The notes: a model not told the origin generated them from the sequence alone. A DNA stretch of 64,000 nt from an uncultured Methylococcaceae bacterium (GCA_903945375.1 CAJAVP010000011.1:1-64000); one strand, 5' to 3'; shown: positions 19,186-28,716, counted from the first letter of the stretch. Made by a program: numbers and translations.

Positions 19186-19538
19186 TTGTAAAAAAATAAT
19201 AACATGCCATGATATTTTATTCTGAGCTAAGTACTCGATTTGTCTCGTTAATGCCAAAATCTTGTACTGTTGTTAATAACTTTCGACGTGGGCTATGTCT
19301 GACGCAATTGGCGCACAATGACTACAAATGCCCTATTAGCGATTTATATGTGATGTGTCGGTTTTTAGTTCAAATACTGCCTAGTTAATGATAAAAAGAC
19401 CTACGTATAAAATAATGCTACTATTAATAATAATTAATCGAGCAGAAAAAATATCATTTAGCCTAATACGATAGGGGATAAAGGTATTTATTGCATAAAT
19501 GCAGTTTTGTTCTTTATAAAAAAACGGAGAAGTTGAAG
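19186..19538. other. Intergenic region upstream of the response regulator
   Basis: About 350 AT-rich bases. No gene, terminator or repeat can be supported. It presumably holds the promoter of the response-regulator gene, but no convincing -35/-10 pair was identified. Confidence 0.4.
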
Positions 19539-20237
19539 ATGAAGCCCGAAGAAGATGAGAGCATACGAATTTTAATTGCTGATGAACATGATTTAGTCAG
19601 ATTAGGCTTTCGTACACTTGTTAAAGAAAATAAATCTATGGAGTTGGTGGGGGAGTCGGGTAGTTTTGATGAAACACTTCAAATTGCAAAAAAGATTTCT
19701 CCGCATGTGATTCTATTAGATACCATGCTAGCGGATGGCGACATTATAGAACGCATTCCAGAGCTTCTCGCGGTTTGTCCGTTATGTAAAATTCTACTCT
19801 TTACTTCTGTTGAAGATCATGATGTACATTTATTGGCTTTGCGCTTAGGTGTTTTGGGTATTTTTCCTAAAAAACAGGGCGGGGAAATTTTATTAAAAGC
19901 AATTAATTGTGTTAATTCTGGAGAAGTATGGATTAATCGTTTTACCACCGGCTTATTACTGCAAAATTTCAGTGGTACCACCGCGAATGATCAGGATAAT
20001 GTCCCTCCATCAAGAAAAACCAATACCGTCAAAGACTCTTTAACACCTAGAGAATTTGATGTGGCTAGCCTAGCTGCACAAGGTATGTCCGCTAAAACGA
20101 TTGCCTCTAAATTGTTTATCAGTGAAAAGACCGTCCGCAACCAATTAACGACGATTTATAGTAAGTTAGGCGTTTCTAGTCAAATTGAATTGGCCTTACA
20201 AGCCGCCGAGTTGGGTATATTAATAGCAAAAAAATAA
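19539..20237 (+). CDS. NarL/LuxR-type response regulator
   Basis: The 232-residue protein has a receiver domain (IRILIADEHDLVRLGF; phospho-acceptor aspartate in VILLDTML near residue 57; lysine in IFPKK) and a C-terminal LuxR helix-turn-helix with LTPREFDVASLAAQGMS and ISEKTVRNQLTTIYSKLG. It should bind DNA when phosphorylated. ATG 19539 is chosen because GGAGA is eight bases upstream; an in-frame TTG 16 codons earlier is unlikely. No histidine kinase is nearby, so its signal is unknown. Its place between the priming transferase and exported proteins suggests control of the surface genes. Confidence 0.88.
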   Translation: MKPEEDESIRILIADEHDLVRLGFRTLVKENKSMELVGESGSFDETLQIAKKISPHVILLDTMLADGDIIERIPELLAVCPLCKILLFTSVEDHDVHLLALRLGVLGIFPKKQGGEILLKAINCVNSGEVWINRFTTGLLLQNFSGTTANDQDNVPPSRKTNTVKDSLTPREFDVASLAAQGMSAKTIASKLFISEKTVRNQLTTIYSKLGVSSQIELALQAAELGILIAKK

Positions 20238-20870
20238 GGTCATATATCCTAGAACATTCAGGATATTTGCTTCATGTAATAGGTTGGACAATAGTTCAGA
20301 ATGTACTCCAGTAATTGAAATATCCAGATGTGATATTTTAAGCTCGTTTATTTTAATTATAAAAACATAGGGATGTGTGGTTTTTCGTCTATTTTAATCG
20401 ATTTTTTGGAACTTCTTAATTCAAGTGTGATTAACATAAAACGGAATTATCAGCGTTGATGCAGGTATGTCGCTGAGCAAAGCTAAAGCGAGAACCCGCA
20501 ATTGGGAATTACAGCGATTTCAATCCAAATCTTAAGATGTAATTATTCACCCCACTATAAATTTCTGCGATGACAGCGTTTTCAATAAATGATTAAAAAC
20601 TCACCGTTCGTCCTAAGCTTGTCGAAGGACTCATCACGATTGGGAAAAAGTAATTATTGTGCTTTGAAAAAGCTGTAAGTTGTCATTCCGGATGGCAAGC
20701 TGCATCTGGAGTTATCGATTCGCTAACGCGGCCTGACGGCTTTTTAGTCGCTGTAATTTAGGAATGTGCTGAATTTATGACCCCCCGTGTTTCTTAGTTT
20801 AGGCTTTTGAATTGCAGTAAATGATCTGATTGTGTATTAAAAACTTGGTTATTTTAAGGAGTATTAAAGC
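20238..20870. other. Intergenic region with dispersed repeat fragments
   Basis: About 630 bases without a gene. Near 20605-20630 there is CCGTTCGTCCTAAGCTTGTC, a known type of dispersed palindrome half; near 20683-20715 there is a TCATTCCGGATGGCAAGC repeat fragment of the kind also found in the elements at 39.5 and 50 kb. Confidence 0.5.
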
Positions 20871-21197
20871 GTGATAAGCATAAACCAGTGCAAAAATATT
20901 GAACAACGCGAGGCATTTCGTTTACACGGGCCTTTTCCCGTGTTTGTTCATGGTAAAACGGTCGATGGTAATGTTTTTAAGATGTTTACGCTGCTCGATA
21001 ATGTGAGTCATGGCGGATTGTATTTACAATTGCCCTATGTCTTGGCGATTGGTACAGGGTTATTTGCTTATACCAGATTGCCAAGTGGCGCAAAATTGGC
21101 CGCGAAAGGTCGGGTGTTACGCACAGAAACTAAAGATGATGGCTTGGTCGGTGTTGCTTTAGGCTTTAAGCATACTCGGGTCTTTGCGGCCGCGTAA
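20871..21197 (+). CDS. PilZ-domain protein
   Basis: A 108-residue single-domain protein starting at GTG, with AAGGAG ten bases upstream. QREAFRLHGPFPVFV supplies the arginine part and LLDNVSHGGLYLQLP the N-x-S-x-x-G part of the c-di-GMP motif. The first motif is slightly atypical (one arginine replaced by alanine-phenylalanine), so binding is not certain. As a free-standing PilZ protein between a response regulator and PEP-CTERM proteins it may couple c-di-GMP to exopolysaccharide or sorting. The partner is unknown. Confidence 0.75.
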   Translation: MISINQCKNIEQREAFRLHGPFPVFVHGKTVDGNVFKMFTLLDNVSHGGLYLQLPYVLAIGTGLFAYTRLPSGAKLAAKGRVLRTETKDDGLVGVALGFKHTRVFAAA

Positions 21198-21397
21198 TGT
21201 GGTCATGAGTAAAGTCTGAACGGTTATAAAAGATGATAGATGTCCTGATATTGAACAGGGACAAATGCACTACAAAATAAGGATGTCTGTCAGATGTTTA
21301 AAATGATTTTTATGATTAAACTATTTCCCAAGTTAAATAATTAATTTCAGTGGTTATTTAGCGAAGTGTATTTTGGCCTTTAATAAGGAGTGGGATC

Positions 21398-21679
21398 ATG
21401 AGGCGCTATAGTTTATTTGTTAGAGTTGTTTTTCTTGGATTATTGGTCACCGGTAACGTTGTTGCAGCACCTTTTAGTGGGAACATCGAGAATTTGGAAA
21501 TTGCACAGTCGTCAGCTGATAGTAATGTAAGCACAACAGCTGATTTGCATAGTAATTGGTTGTTAGAACATGTTGATAAAACAGCAGATAGAATAAAAAG
21601 TGTTCCCATTCCTGCGGCAATTTTGTTATTTGGTCCAGCGACATTATGTCTGTTGGGTCTTAGCGGTAAACGTAAATGA
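21398..21679 (+). CDS. Short exported protein with exosortase-type C-terminus
   Basis: The 93-residue product has a signal peptide (LFVRVVFLGLLVTGNVVAA) and ends in VPIPAAILLFGPATLCLLG followed by SGKRK: a proline-containing motif, a hydrophobic helix and a basic tail, which is the layout of PEP-CTERM/VPLPA-CTERM sorting signals. Only about 45 residues lie between. AAGGAG is eight bases before the ATG. It probably is a substrate of the exosortase encoded at 31.6-33.1 kb. The short middle part matches no family I know; it could be a structural or regulatory peptide, or a remnant of a longer gene. Confidence 0.65.
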   Translation: MRRYSLFVRVVFLGLLVTGNVVAAPFSGNIENLEIAQSSADSNVSTTADLHSNWLLEHVDKTADRIKSVPIPAAILLFGPATLCLLGLSGKRK

Positions 21680-21785
21680 ATTTTGACAGTGTTCTATAAT
21701 GTTACCTGACTTTGTAGGATACAGTTAAACAGATGGATTTGATGTATGTTCGTGACCGACCTGATGGGAAGCACGGTTTAAGGAT

Positions 21786-21860
21786 GATAAAAGCCAAACT
21801 TGTCGCGAGGCAAAGACGGAAAGCTGCGGGTCTTTTGTTGAAGATAGCCGGGTTGCAATT
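21786..21860 (+). promoter_or_regulatory. Candidate GEMM-I (c-di-GMP-type) riboswitch
   Basis: Upstream of the PEP-CTERM gene the plus strand shows, in order, CCAAAC (21794-21799) and a hairpin TTGTC-GCGA-GGCAA with a GNRA tetraloop (21800-21813). Then come ACGGAAAGC (21816-21824), GCGGGTC (21826-21832), a ten-base loop and GATAGCCGGGTTGC (21843-21856). This is the order of conserved blocks in the GEMM-I cyclic-di-GMP aptamer (GGCAAACC, GNRA hairpin, GACGCAAAGC, ACGGGTC, AGCCGGGTTGCC). It ends 43 bases before the start codon. By eye the base before CAAAC is C rather than G, so ligand specificity is open. No clear terminator forms downstream, so translational control is possible. Confidence 0.7.
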
Positions 21861-21899
21861 AATTATATTTTTTAATTTTTGTTAATTTCGGAGTTTGTT

Positions 21900-22451
21900 A
21901 TGAAAAAAATATTGATAGGTGCTTTTTTAGCTATGTCTTTTATCTTTGCTGGTGCATCGATGGCAGCTACATTGACATTGAATAATATAGGTGATACTGC
22001 TACCTATGGTGATGCAGGACTTACCGACACTGCATCAGATCCAACTAAGGATTTTGATATTAACCATATAATCGCACTTAATGTACCAGCGAAGCTAATG
22101 ATCAACTCTTATGAGTTGTTAAATATAAAAGATTTTCTTGTTTACAAATTGTATGACAGTGCTTCTAATTTGATTACTGTTTTTGACTTTTACAATATCA
22201 ATAACGGTGGTCTAGGTACTACATCAGCGGCAGAATTTACAACCGATATTTTAGCTAGCGGTAATTACACTCTCAATATACAAGGAAGAGTTAATAATGG
22301 TATTAGCTCTACTTCTGCTAACAAAGGGTCATTTCATACTCAAGCTACAGCTTTAGCGACCCCAATCCCAGCCGCCATCTGGTTATTCGGTTCTGCTTTA
22401 GCCGGTTTAGTCGGTGTTTCACGCCGTAAAGCTACTGGTTTAGCTGCTTAA
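21900..22451 (+). CDS. PEP-CTERM (VPLPA-like) sorting domain protein
   Basis: The 183-residue protein has a signal peptide (MKKILIGAFLAMSFIFAGAS) and a C-terminal TPIPAAIWLFGSALAGLVG followed by SRRKATGLAA, a VPLPA-type variant of the PEP-CTERM signal. The mature part of about 135 residues is rich in serine, threonine and asparagine with beta-strand character and matches no enzyme. It is expected to be exported, recognised by the exosortase and placed at the cell surface or in the polysaccharide matrix. ATG 21900 follows CGGAG. The upstream GEMM-like RNA suggests control by a cyclic dinucleotide, and a strong terminator follows. Confidence 0.9.
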   Translation: MKKILIGAFLAMSFIFAGASMAATLTLNNIGDTATYGDAGLTDTASDPTKDFDINHIIALNVPAKLMINSYELLNIKDFLVYKLYDSASNLITVFDFYNINNGGLGTTSAAEFTTDILASGNYTLNIQGRVNNGISSTSANKGSFHTQATALATPIPAAIWLFGSALAGLVGVSRRKATGLAA

Positions 22452-22476
22452 ATTCGGTTTGATACCACTTGCTGTA

Positions 22477-22504
22477 TAAAAAGGGGCTTTTTGCCCCTTT
22501 TTTT
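22477..22504. terminator. Bidirectional terminator
   Basis: AAAAAGGGGC and GCCCCTTTTT enclose a TTTTT loop, with T-runs in both directions. It lies 26 bases after the PEP-CTERM gene and touches the gspE stop codon, so it probably ends both convergent transcripts. Confidence 0.9.
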
Positions 22505-24254
22505 ATTTCTCGCTAGTGACCCGAATCACTTCTTCCAATGAAGTTACCCCTGCTAGCGCTTTTTGCAAACCATCTTCATAAAGCATCATCATTCCTTCGT
22601 TAATGGCCAGCTCCCGTAAGGCAATGGCATCGATGCCTTTTAAAATGGAAGCCCGCAAGGTATCGGAAAACACCAGTAGCTCAACAATCATAGAGCGCCC
22701 TTGGTAGCCAATGTTGCCGCACTCTGGGCAACCTTTGGCCTGATATAAGGTAATTTGTCCTTCTGGTTGGAACCTACGTAATCCTAATTGACTGACTAGC
22801 TCGGCATCGGCTGGGTAGGGTTGCTTGCAATGACGGCATAAGCGACGAACTAGCCGCTGCGCCAAAATAGCAATCAAGGTTGAAGTCAGTAGGTAATCCT
22901 CCAGACCCATATCTAAAAGGCGCGTTACACTGCTGATGGCATCGTTGGTATGCAGGGTGGATAACACCAAATGGCCGGTTAACGCCGATTGGATGGCAAT
23001 TGCGGCGGTTTCTTTGTCGCGCATTTCGCCGATCATGATGATGTCGGGGTCTTGCCTAACAATGGAGCGTAAAGCGGTAGGAAAATCCAGACCAATTTTG
23101 CTTTGTACCTGAACTTGGTTGATGCCATCGAGTTGATATTCGACAGGGTCTTCGACGGTAATGATTTTGCTATGGCCGGTATTGAGCCGGTTTAATGCGG
23201 TGTACAGCGAGGTGGTTTTGCCGCTACCAGTAGGCCCGGTAATCAAGATAATGCCATGCGGCAAAGCAATAGCATCGAGAAAACGTGATAAAACGGCACC
23301 GGAAAAGCCCAGATTTTCAAAATCGAAAATGACATTGCCTTTATCCAACAGGCGTATCACCACGCTTTCACCATACATGGTCGGTAAAGTTGAAACACGC
23401 ATATCCAATTCTTTACCTTGGATGGCCAATTTAATTCGGCCATCTTGCGGCAAGCGCCGCTCAGAAATATTAAGCTTTGACATGATTTTGATACGCGATA
23501 TGACGGCAGCCGTTGACGTAACCGGCGGTGCATCTAAATCACGTAATACGCCATCAACCCGTAAGCGGACAATCAGCCGTTGCTCGAAAGGCTCGATATG
23601 AATATCTGAAGCCCGATATTCCAGCGCTTTTTGCATGATTAAATTAACGATACGCACCACTGGCGCTTCGCTGGCCATATCTTTGAGATGTTCAATGTCC
23701 TCTTCGATAAAGCTATCCCCTTGCATATCATCAATAATGCGATCCATGCTCGATTTGCCAGAACTAAATTGCCTTTCAATTTCTTCGTTTATTTCTGAAA
23801 GTACGCCAATTTTTACGATGACTTGTTTATCAAAAGTCATGCGTAATGAGTCAATAGCGAACGCTTTAGCCGGATCAACAACAACAATGGTTAATTCTTC
23901 TTCGGTATCAGCAATGGCAAGCAGCTTGTGTTCTCTAAAAAAACGCACAGAGACCGCCTCGCCAAGGGGCGGCGCAAGCGGATAATCCGATTTTTGGATT
24001 AACGCCAGACCGGTTAGCTGAGCAATGGCCAAGGCAACATCTTTTTCAGAACAAATCCCTAAGCGGATGAGTAATTCAGGCAGTCCATCACCACCCGCCT
24101 GTTCCATCATTAATAGCGCAGGAGGTAAACCGACATCAATTTGTTCCATCAAACGCTGCACACGGACTAATTCAACTTGTGTCAGTTTGTTTTGTTGAAG
24201 AAGTAACGCCGACAATTCGTTATAAAACGTCTGCTTATCGCTGATGTTATACAA
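22503..24254 (-). CDS. gspE: Type II secretion ATPase GspE
   Basis: The 583-residue cytosolic ATPase has an N-terminal MshEN-like region and then the GspE core: Walker A ITGPTGSGKTTSLY (about residues 340-353), an aspartate box near EDPVEYQ, Walker B IIMIGEMRDKETA and a histidine box. A four-cysteine zinc loop (CRHCKQ with CPECG about 35 residues later) also marks the GspE/PilB group. The start is TTG with AGGAA nine bases upstream. It is the last gene of a prsT-pilZ-gspL-gspM-gspC-gspD-gspE operon. PilB is the main alternative, but the linked secretin and L/M genes favour type II secretion. Confidence 0.9.
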   Translation of the reverse strand: MYNISDKQTFYNELSALLLQQNKLTQVELVRVQRLMEQIDVGLPPALLMMEQAGGDGLPELLIRLGICSEKDVALAIAQLTGLALIQKSDYPLAPPLGEAVSVRFFREHKLLAIADTEEELTIVVVDPAKAFAIDSLRMTFDKQVIVKIGVLSEINEEIERQFSSGKSSMDRIIDDMQGDSFIEEDIEHLKDMASEAPVVRIVNLIMQKALEYRASDIHIEPFEQRLIVRLRVDGVLRDLDAPPVTSTAAVISRIKIMSKLNISERRLPQDGRIKLAIQGKELDMRVSTLPTMYGESVVIRLLDKGNVIFDFENLGFSGAVLSRFLDAIALPHGIILITGPTGSGKTTSLYTALNRLNTGHSKIITVEDPVEYQLDGINQVQVQSKIGLDFPTALRSIVRQDPDIIMIGEMRDKETAAIAIQSALTGHLVLSTLHTNDAISSVTRLLDMGLEDYLLTSTLIAILAQRLVRRLCRHCKQPYPADAELVSQLGLRRFQPEGQITLYQAKGCPECGNIGYQGRSMIVELLVFSDTLRASILKGIDAIALRELAINEGMMMLYEDGLQKALAGVTSLEEVIRVTSEK

Positions 24255-24290
24255 AATGGTAAATTCCTATTATGTGGCGTATTAAGAATA

Positions 24291-26456
24291 TTATTTGTCT
24301 TTAAGTTTAGGTAACACGTTATAAATACCTGTTAATTGTTTTTTGTAATCTCGGGTGACGGCTCGTGCATCAGTTTGATTTTGAACAACACGCGGGGTAA
24401 TTAAGACAATTAATTCATTACGTGTTTTTTGTCGACTGGTCGAGCTAAATAAATCACCAACCCAAGGCAAATCCATTAATAAGGGAATACCGGATTTTGA
24501 ATCTTCTATGTTATCCGATATGAGTCCACCCAATACGACAGTTTCTTCACTATCAACAACCACAGAACTATTAATAGATCGTTTAAGAACAGACGGCGAA
24601 TCAATAGATGAGGTTTGTGTTTTAGATGGCGTGTCGACACTTTGCTCAATATCCATAATAACTACACCACCTGAATTAACACGAGGTGTGACTTTTAAGG
24701 TCACACCGGTTTCAAGCATTTCAATAGAGCTGGTTTGAATTGGATTAGCACTACCGCTGTTAGTATTAGTCGATTGACTGGTTCTAATAGGCACTTTATC
24801 ACCCACTTGAATTCGCGCTTCTTGATTGTTTAATACCATCAGTGAGGGTGATGAGATAACACTGATATTTTTTCTTTCCGCTAAGGCATCTATCGAGGCT
24901 TTTACGTTACTCGATTTACTAATTAAATAGGAAAACCCTGATGTGGGTGTCGATAAAGCCAAGTCAGCAATACCTGAATATTCACCATTAGGGATATTAT
25001 CAAATGTCCATTTCACCCCATATTTAATACTATCATCTAAATTGACCGATAAAATTGAGGCATCAATATGAACTTGTAAAGGCATGACATCGAGTTCAGT
25101 AATGACTTCACGAACGATTTTATAATCAGGCGTTGTCGCAACAGTAATCAAGGTATTATTGACCTCATCGGCGGTGATACGAACTTCGCCAATGCCGGTA
25201 ATATTGCCGCGTTTATTTGTATTAGACAACGAACTGTTAGACGACGGAGTATTCGACGTTGTTGCCGTATCGGTTTTATTGCTGAGCGTGGTGCTTTTTG
25301 AGCCGGGTGCAAGTGATGCCGATTTACTTCGACTCATCGTGCCGGTCTGATTAAAAATATCATTGAGCGTTGTGGCTAATTCAACGGCTTTAATATGTTG
25401 AACTCGATAGACATGAACGCTACCACTTACACCGGTTTTAGAACGATCTAAACGGGTTAACCAGGTTTTTAATTGTTCAATATATTTGGGCTGTGGGGTG
25501 ATGACTAAAATCGCGTTTAAACGTTCAATAGGTAAAATTTTGAACATCTCTTCCAAAGGACCGCCTTCACTCGATCCAAAAATTTCGCTTAATTCTTTAT
25601 TGATGGTTTCAGGATCAACATAATTTAAATGAAATAAACCAAAGGACAATCCTTGAAGCGTATCGACATCGAAAATATTGACGGTCTCTTCAATATTTTC
25701 AAGTTGCTCCGATGTTCCAGTGACCATAATTAAATTTCGCACCACATCGGTTTTTAATAAGGCAGTTGGTGCTAAAAGAGGTTTTAAAATATCCACCATC
25801 TGTTTCGCACCGACAAAGGATAGCGGGATAATTCTAATCTGAAAGCCAGGCGATAAACTTGAGCCAGATAATTTAGGTGATGAGCTTGAGGGGATTGCGG
25901 TGGTTGCTAATTGTATTTGGTAACTGTTGCCACTTTTGACCAATACCGCATTATTCAGTTGTAAAACCATTTCTAAAGTCGACAATAAACTTTCTTCGGT
26001 GAGCGGTTTAATAGTGCGTAAACTGACTTTACCAATTACACGAGGGTCGAGCACATAATTTTTATTCAAGGTATCATTTAAAACAACACGAATAACTTCT
26101 ACCAGCTCTGCATTTTCAAAATTTAAAATATATTTACCTTCCGCTTGTGCTCGATTATTTAAATGGTTGGATTTATCAACCATCAATCCAGAGCCTTGGT
26201 AAATTTCAACTTGATTGATGGGCGATGAGTTTTGTTGCTGCCCCCCTTTTGTTTCATGATCTTTTTCTTTAACACCACTTACGCCTTTACCCAGTACTTT
26301 ATTCGTTATGCTATCGTTTGAATTATCTAATGGTTGTTTTTTTAAAGGCCCTGGCTCAATAGTTTCACAAGCCGTTAAAAAGAAACCTATCACTAGGCTC
26401 AGACTAGACATAATGAAAAAATTGCTAATTGAATGAATTGACACTTTATTGTGCAT
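24291..26456 (-). CDS. gspD: Type II secretion secretin GspD
   Basis: The 721-residue outer-membrane secretin has a lipoprotein signal (VIGFFLTAC lipobox) and several N domains (NYVLDPRVIGKVSLRTI, VDILKPLLAPTALLKTD). A serine-threonine-rich insert containing TTSNTPSSNSSLSNTNKRG lies in the N3 region, and the C-terminal secretin pore ends with VVLGGLISDN and GIPLLMDLPWVGDLF. It forms the exit channel for folded proteins. The ATG at 26456 overlaps gspC by 11 bases; a longer leader from 26501 would lie wholly inside gspC and is unlikely. A lipobox suggests self-piloting or a pilotin that is not seen here. Confidence 0.9.
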   Translation of the reverse strand: MHNKVSIHSISNFFIMSSLSLVIGFFLTACETIEPGPLKKQPLDNSNDSITNKVLGKGVSGVKEKDHETKGGQQQNSSPINQVEIYQGSGLMVDKSNHLNNRAQAEGKYILNFENAELVEVIRVVLNDTLNKNYVLDPRVIGKVSLRTIKPLTEESLLSTLEMVLQLNNAVLVKSGNSYQIQLATTAIPSSSSPKLSGSSLSPGFQIRIIPLSFVGAKQMVDILKPLLAPTALLKTDVVRNLIMVTGTSEQLENIEETVNIFDVDTLQGLSFGLFHLNYVDPETINKELSEIFGSSEGGPLEEMFKILPIERLNAILVITPQPKYIEQLKTWLTRLDRSKTGVSGSVHVYRVQHIKAVELATTLNDIFNQTGTMSRSKSASLAPGSKSTTLSNKTDTATTSNTPSSNSSLSNTNKRGNITGIGEVRITADEVNNTLITVATTPDYKIVREVITELDVMPLQVHIDASILSVNLDDSIKYGVKWTFDNIPNGEYSGIADLALSTPTSGFSYLISKSSNVKASIDALAERKNISVISSPSLMVLNNQEARIQVGDKVPIRTSQSTNTNSGSANPIQTSSIEMLETGVTLKVTPRVNSGGVVIMDIEQSVDTPSKTQTSSIDSPSVLKRSINSSVVVDSEETVVLGGLISDNIEDSKSGIPLLMDLPWVGDLFSSTSRQKTRNELIVLITPRVVQNQTDARAVTRDYKKQLTGIYNVLPKLKDK

Positions 26457-27054
26457 AGGGATTTGCGCCTGGATTATTAGGAATTTCCATAGGAAAGTCA
26501 TTCGGCATGACTTCTGGATAGTTTTGCATCATGGGATTTGAAATCATTGTTGTATTTGGTTTTTTGTCAACTAGCAGCAGCTCTTTAGATTGGTCGCTTT
26601 TGGATAGGCTTATCTTGTCTTTTTGTACAAATACGACTTTCCAACCTTGGATATCATCGCCTTCTTTAACACGATGACTTAAATTTTTATCATCGATAAG
26701 TAAAGCCAGTAAATACTTAGGCGTTAAAATAACGCCTGTTAATTTAAATGACAATGCATTCCCATTATCTCCTTGAGCAGATGAGGCTATGGATGCAATA
26801 GGCTTACGTCCTTCTATGAATAAAGGCGCATTAATAATCGCTTCATAATCTTCTTTTACGGTTAATCCATTGTGTGCTTCGGGAAGATTGTCAAATAGGT
26901 TTTTTGTTGTAATGGGGTGATGTAATTGCTTTGAAAAATTGACATCATCTTGCCGAAAGGCTTGCCATTGCCAAAAGATCAAGGTCAGCAACAATAAACA
27001 GCCAATGCCCAGTAATAAAATGGATTTATATTGATTAAACAATTGGATTTTCAT
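26446..27054 (-). CDS. Type II secretion protein C-like
   Basis: The 202-residue protein has one N-terminal membrane helix (SILLLGIGCLLLLTLIFW) and a periplasmic homology region (LSFKLTGVILTPKYLLALL, HRVKEGDDIQGWKVVFVQKD) like GspC/PulC, which links the inner-membrane platform to the secretin. It has a proline- and asparagine-rich tail and no PDZ domain, so it is shorter than classical GspC. The ATG overlaps the gspM stop (ATGA). Position immediately before gspD supports the call. Confidence 0.75.
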   Translation of the reverse strand: MKIQLFNQYKSILLLGIGCLLLLTLIFWQWQAFRQDDVNFSKQLHHPITTKNLFDNLPEAHNGLTVKEDYEAIINAPLFIEGRKPIASIASSAQGDNGNALSFKLTGVILTPKYLLALLIDDKNLSHRVKEGDDIQGWKVVFVQKDKISLSKSDQSKELLLVDKKPNTTMISNPMMQNYPEVMPNDFPMEIPNNPGANPYAQ

Positions 27055-27656
27055 GGCGTGGGAATTGGAATAAAACTGGCTATATCAGCCGAAACATACA
27101 CTTTATCGACGGGTTCTATTTTACCCGTGTTTACATTACGTGATCCGGACATGCCAAGAATTTTAATTTTGTCTATCAGCATAAAAGGTTTTGCTGACTC
27201 CAATTCAAATAGAATAGTTTGTAATGCTCGCATAGAGCCAGAAAATCTGACATTAATACTTATTTTTAATAATCGTCCCATTTCTTTTTGAGGATTATTT
27301 TGCGTACTGCTCAATTCACCACCCGCATTAGCAACGGCATTTTTTATGCGTTGCTGCATATCAGCGGCAGCCAGTGGAATAGAATTTTGAGTATTGAAAA
27401 TAGCGGATGATTTAATGCTCTCTTTTAATGTAGAAACTTGTTGAATAATGGTATTACGACTTTCAATAATAGTGGCATAGCTCTCAAGCCGATGCTCAAG
27501 TTTTTGGATGGCTAATTTTTTTTCCTCATACTGATTAATCAAAGGAAAAAAGACACCGCTAAATAAAATAAACAAAACGAGAAAAAGCAAAGCCAGCGCT
27601 ATTCCACGTTTTTGTTGCGGATTAAAGCGATCCATCTGCATGGGCATGATGTTCAA
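27051..27656 (-). CDS. Type II secretion protein M-like
   Basis: The 201-residue protein has a single membrane helix (GIALALLFLVLFILFSGVFF, about residues 18-37), a coiled-coil and a C-terminal ferredoxin-like domain typical of GspM/PilO. It should partner GspL in the inner-membrane platform. It overlaps the end of the L-like gene by up to 35 bases; several in-frame ATGs (27656, 27647, 27641, 27635) are possible and none has a strong ribosome-binding site. Sequence identity to known GspM cannot be judged by eye; topology and order are the evidence. Confidence 0.75.
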   Translation of the reverse strand: MNIMPMQMDRFNPQQKRGIALALLFLVLFILFSGVFFPLINQYEEKKLAIQKLEHRLESYATIIESRNTIIQQVSTLKESIKSSAIFNTQNSIPLAAADMQQRIKNAVANAGGELSSTQNNPQKEMGRLLKISINVRFSGSMRALQTILFELESAKPFMLIDKIKILGMSGSRNVNTGKIEPVDKVYVSADIASFIPIPTP

Positions 27657-28716
27657 TTCGAGTTTCTAAGGTAAACATATCCATGCCAGCACGACTATCC
27701 TGAACAACCGGCGAAACAAAGCTAGTCTGTTCAAAATAAGGCGATGCTTCAAGTAGACCGATTAGCGCAGAGGATGATTTAGATAAACCTTCTAATCGCA
27801 GTTTATTTTCCGAAAGGTCAAAGCTTTTTAACCAAGTATTGTCAGGTAAAATTCCTGTTAATTCTTTTAAAATAAGGGTTGTTGATGGCGTTTGTTGCTT
27901 TAAGTTATTAACAGTGCTTGCAAGTTCTAATGTTAAATTAGCATCTGATTTTAATTGTTCCACTTGTCCTGCTTTTCGTTGTGCATCGGTCGTTTGTCGT
28001 TCAAGTTCAGAGAGCCGATGACTGAGCGACCAAAAAGGAAAAATGATGGACACTGCACAAAGCAATAGAAAAATACTACCCAGAATACGTGCAAAAATTT
28101 CAGTCGTATTGCCGCGTGTAGGGTGTAAATCTTTTGACAATAAATTATAGCTTTGTGCCTGAGATTCAGATTTTATGTTTTCCAAACCGTAGTCATAGCA
28201 AATAATATCAATAGGCATTCCCCAAGCCATAAATTCATCAAAAAAATAATTCAATTTTTTCTTAGTGATACAAGTTAATTCCACATAGATTTGATTATTT
28301 TCTTTATTCTTTCCGAGTAAACGCGCTGAGTAATACGCTTGATTGGCGTTTAACGGCGTATAGCGATCCAATTCATAAGCAATAACTTGATTAAGATTTT
28401 CTTGTGCGGCAATGGGTAAACTAAGATTTCGTCTTAAGACCTGATGATGATTAAGTAGCAGAACTTTTTTAGCCGATTGCCAATTTGAATGTTCTTCAAA
28501 AAAAGCCTGGCATTGTATTTTTCCCTCATTGTGTAAATAAAAATGAGCCAGTTTTTTTTCAACACCGGCTTCCATGCCATAAAAATCAACCTGAAAATTA
28601 GTATAGCGGATAAACAGCAAGGCTTGTCTATTAGTAAAAAATAACAATCGAAACCATGATGGCATTAAAATACTTAACTCATTAATCCACCAATGCCAAA
28701 AATTAAGTATCATCAT
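27622..28716 (-). CDS. Type II secretion protein L / PilN-like
   Basis: The 364-residue protein has an N-terminal actin-like part (QALLFIRYTNFQVDFYG, with VLRRNLSLPIAAQENLNQVI and ELDRYTPL), a single membrane helix (ILGSIFLLLCAVSIIFPFW, about residues 212-230) and a PilN-like periplasmic part with a coiled coil and GILPDNTWLKSFDLSENKL. This is the GspL layout: the cytosolic half binds GspE, the periplasmic half GspM. Its start codon overlaps the preceding PilZ stop (TAATG). The PilM/PilN pair of type IV pili is the alternative, but the fused form favours GspL. Confidence 0.8.
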   Translation of the reverse strand: MMILNFWHWWINELSILMPSWFRLLFFTNRQALLFIRYTNFQVDFYGMEAGVEKKLAHFYLHNEGKIQCQAFFEEHSNWQSAKKVLLLNHHQVLRRNLSLPIAAQENLNQVIAYELDRYTPLNANQAYYSARLLGKNKENNQIYVELTCITKKKLNYFFDEFMAWGMPIDIICYDYGLENIKSESQAQSYNLLSKDLHPTRGNTTEIFARILGSIFLLLCAVSIIFPFWSLSHRLSELERQTTDAQRKAGQVEQLKSDANLTLELASTVNNLKQQTPSTTLILKELTGILPDNTWLKSFDLSENKLRLEGLSKSSSALIGLLEASPYFEQTSFVSPVVQDSRAGMDMFTLETRIEHHAHADGSL

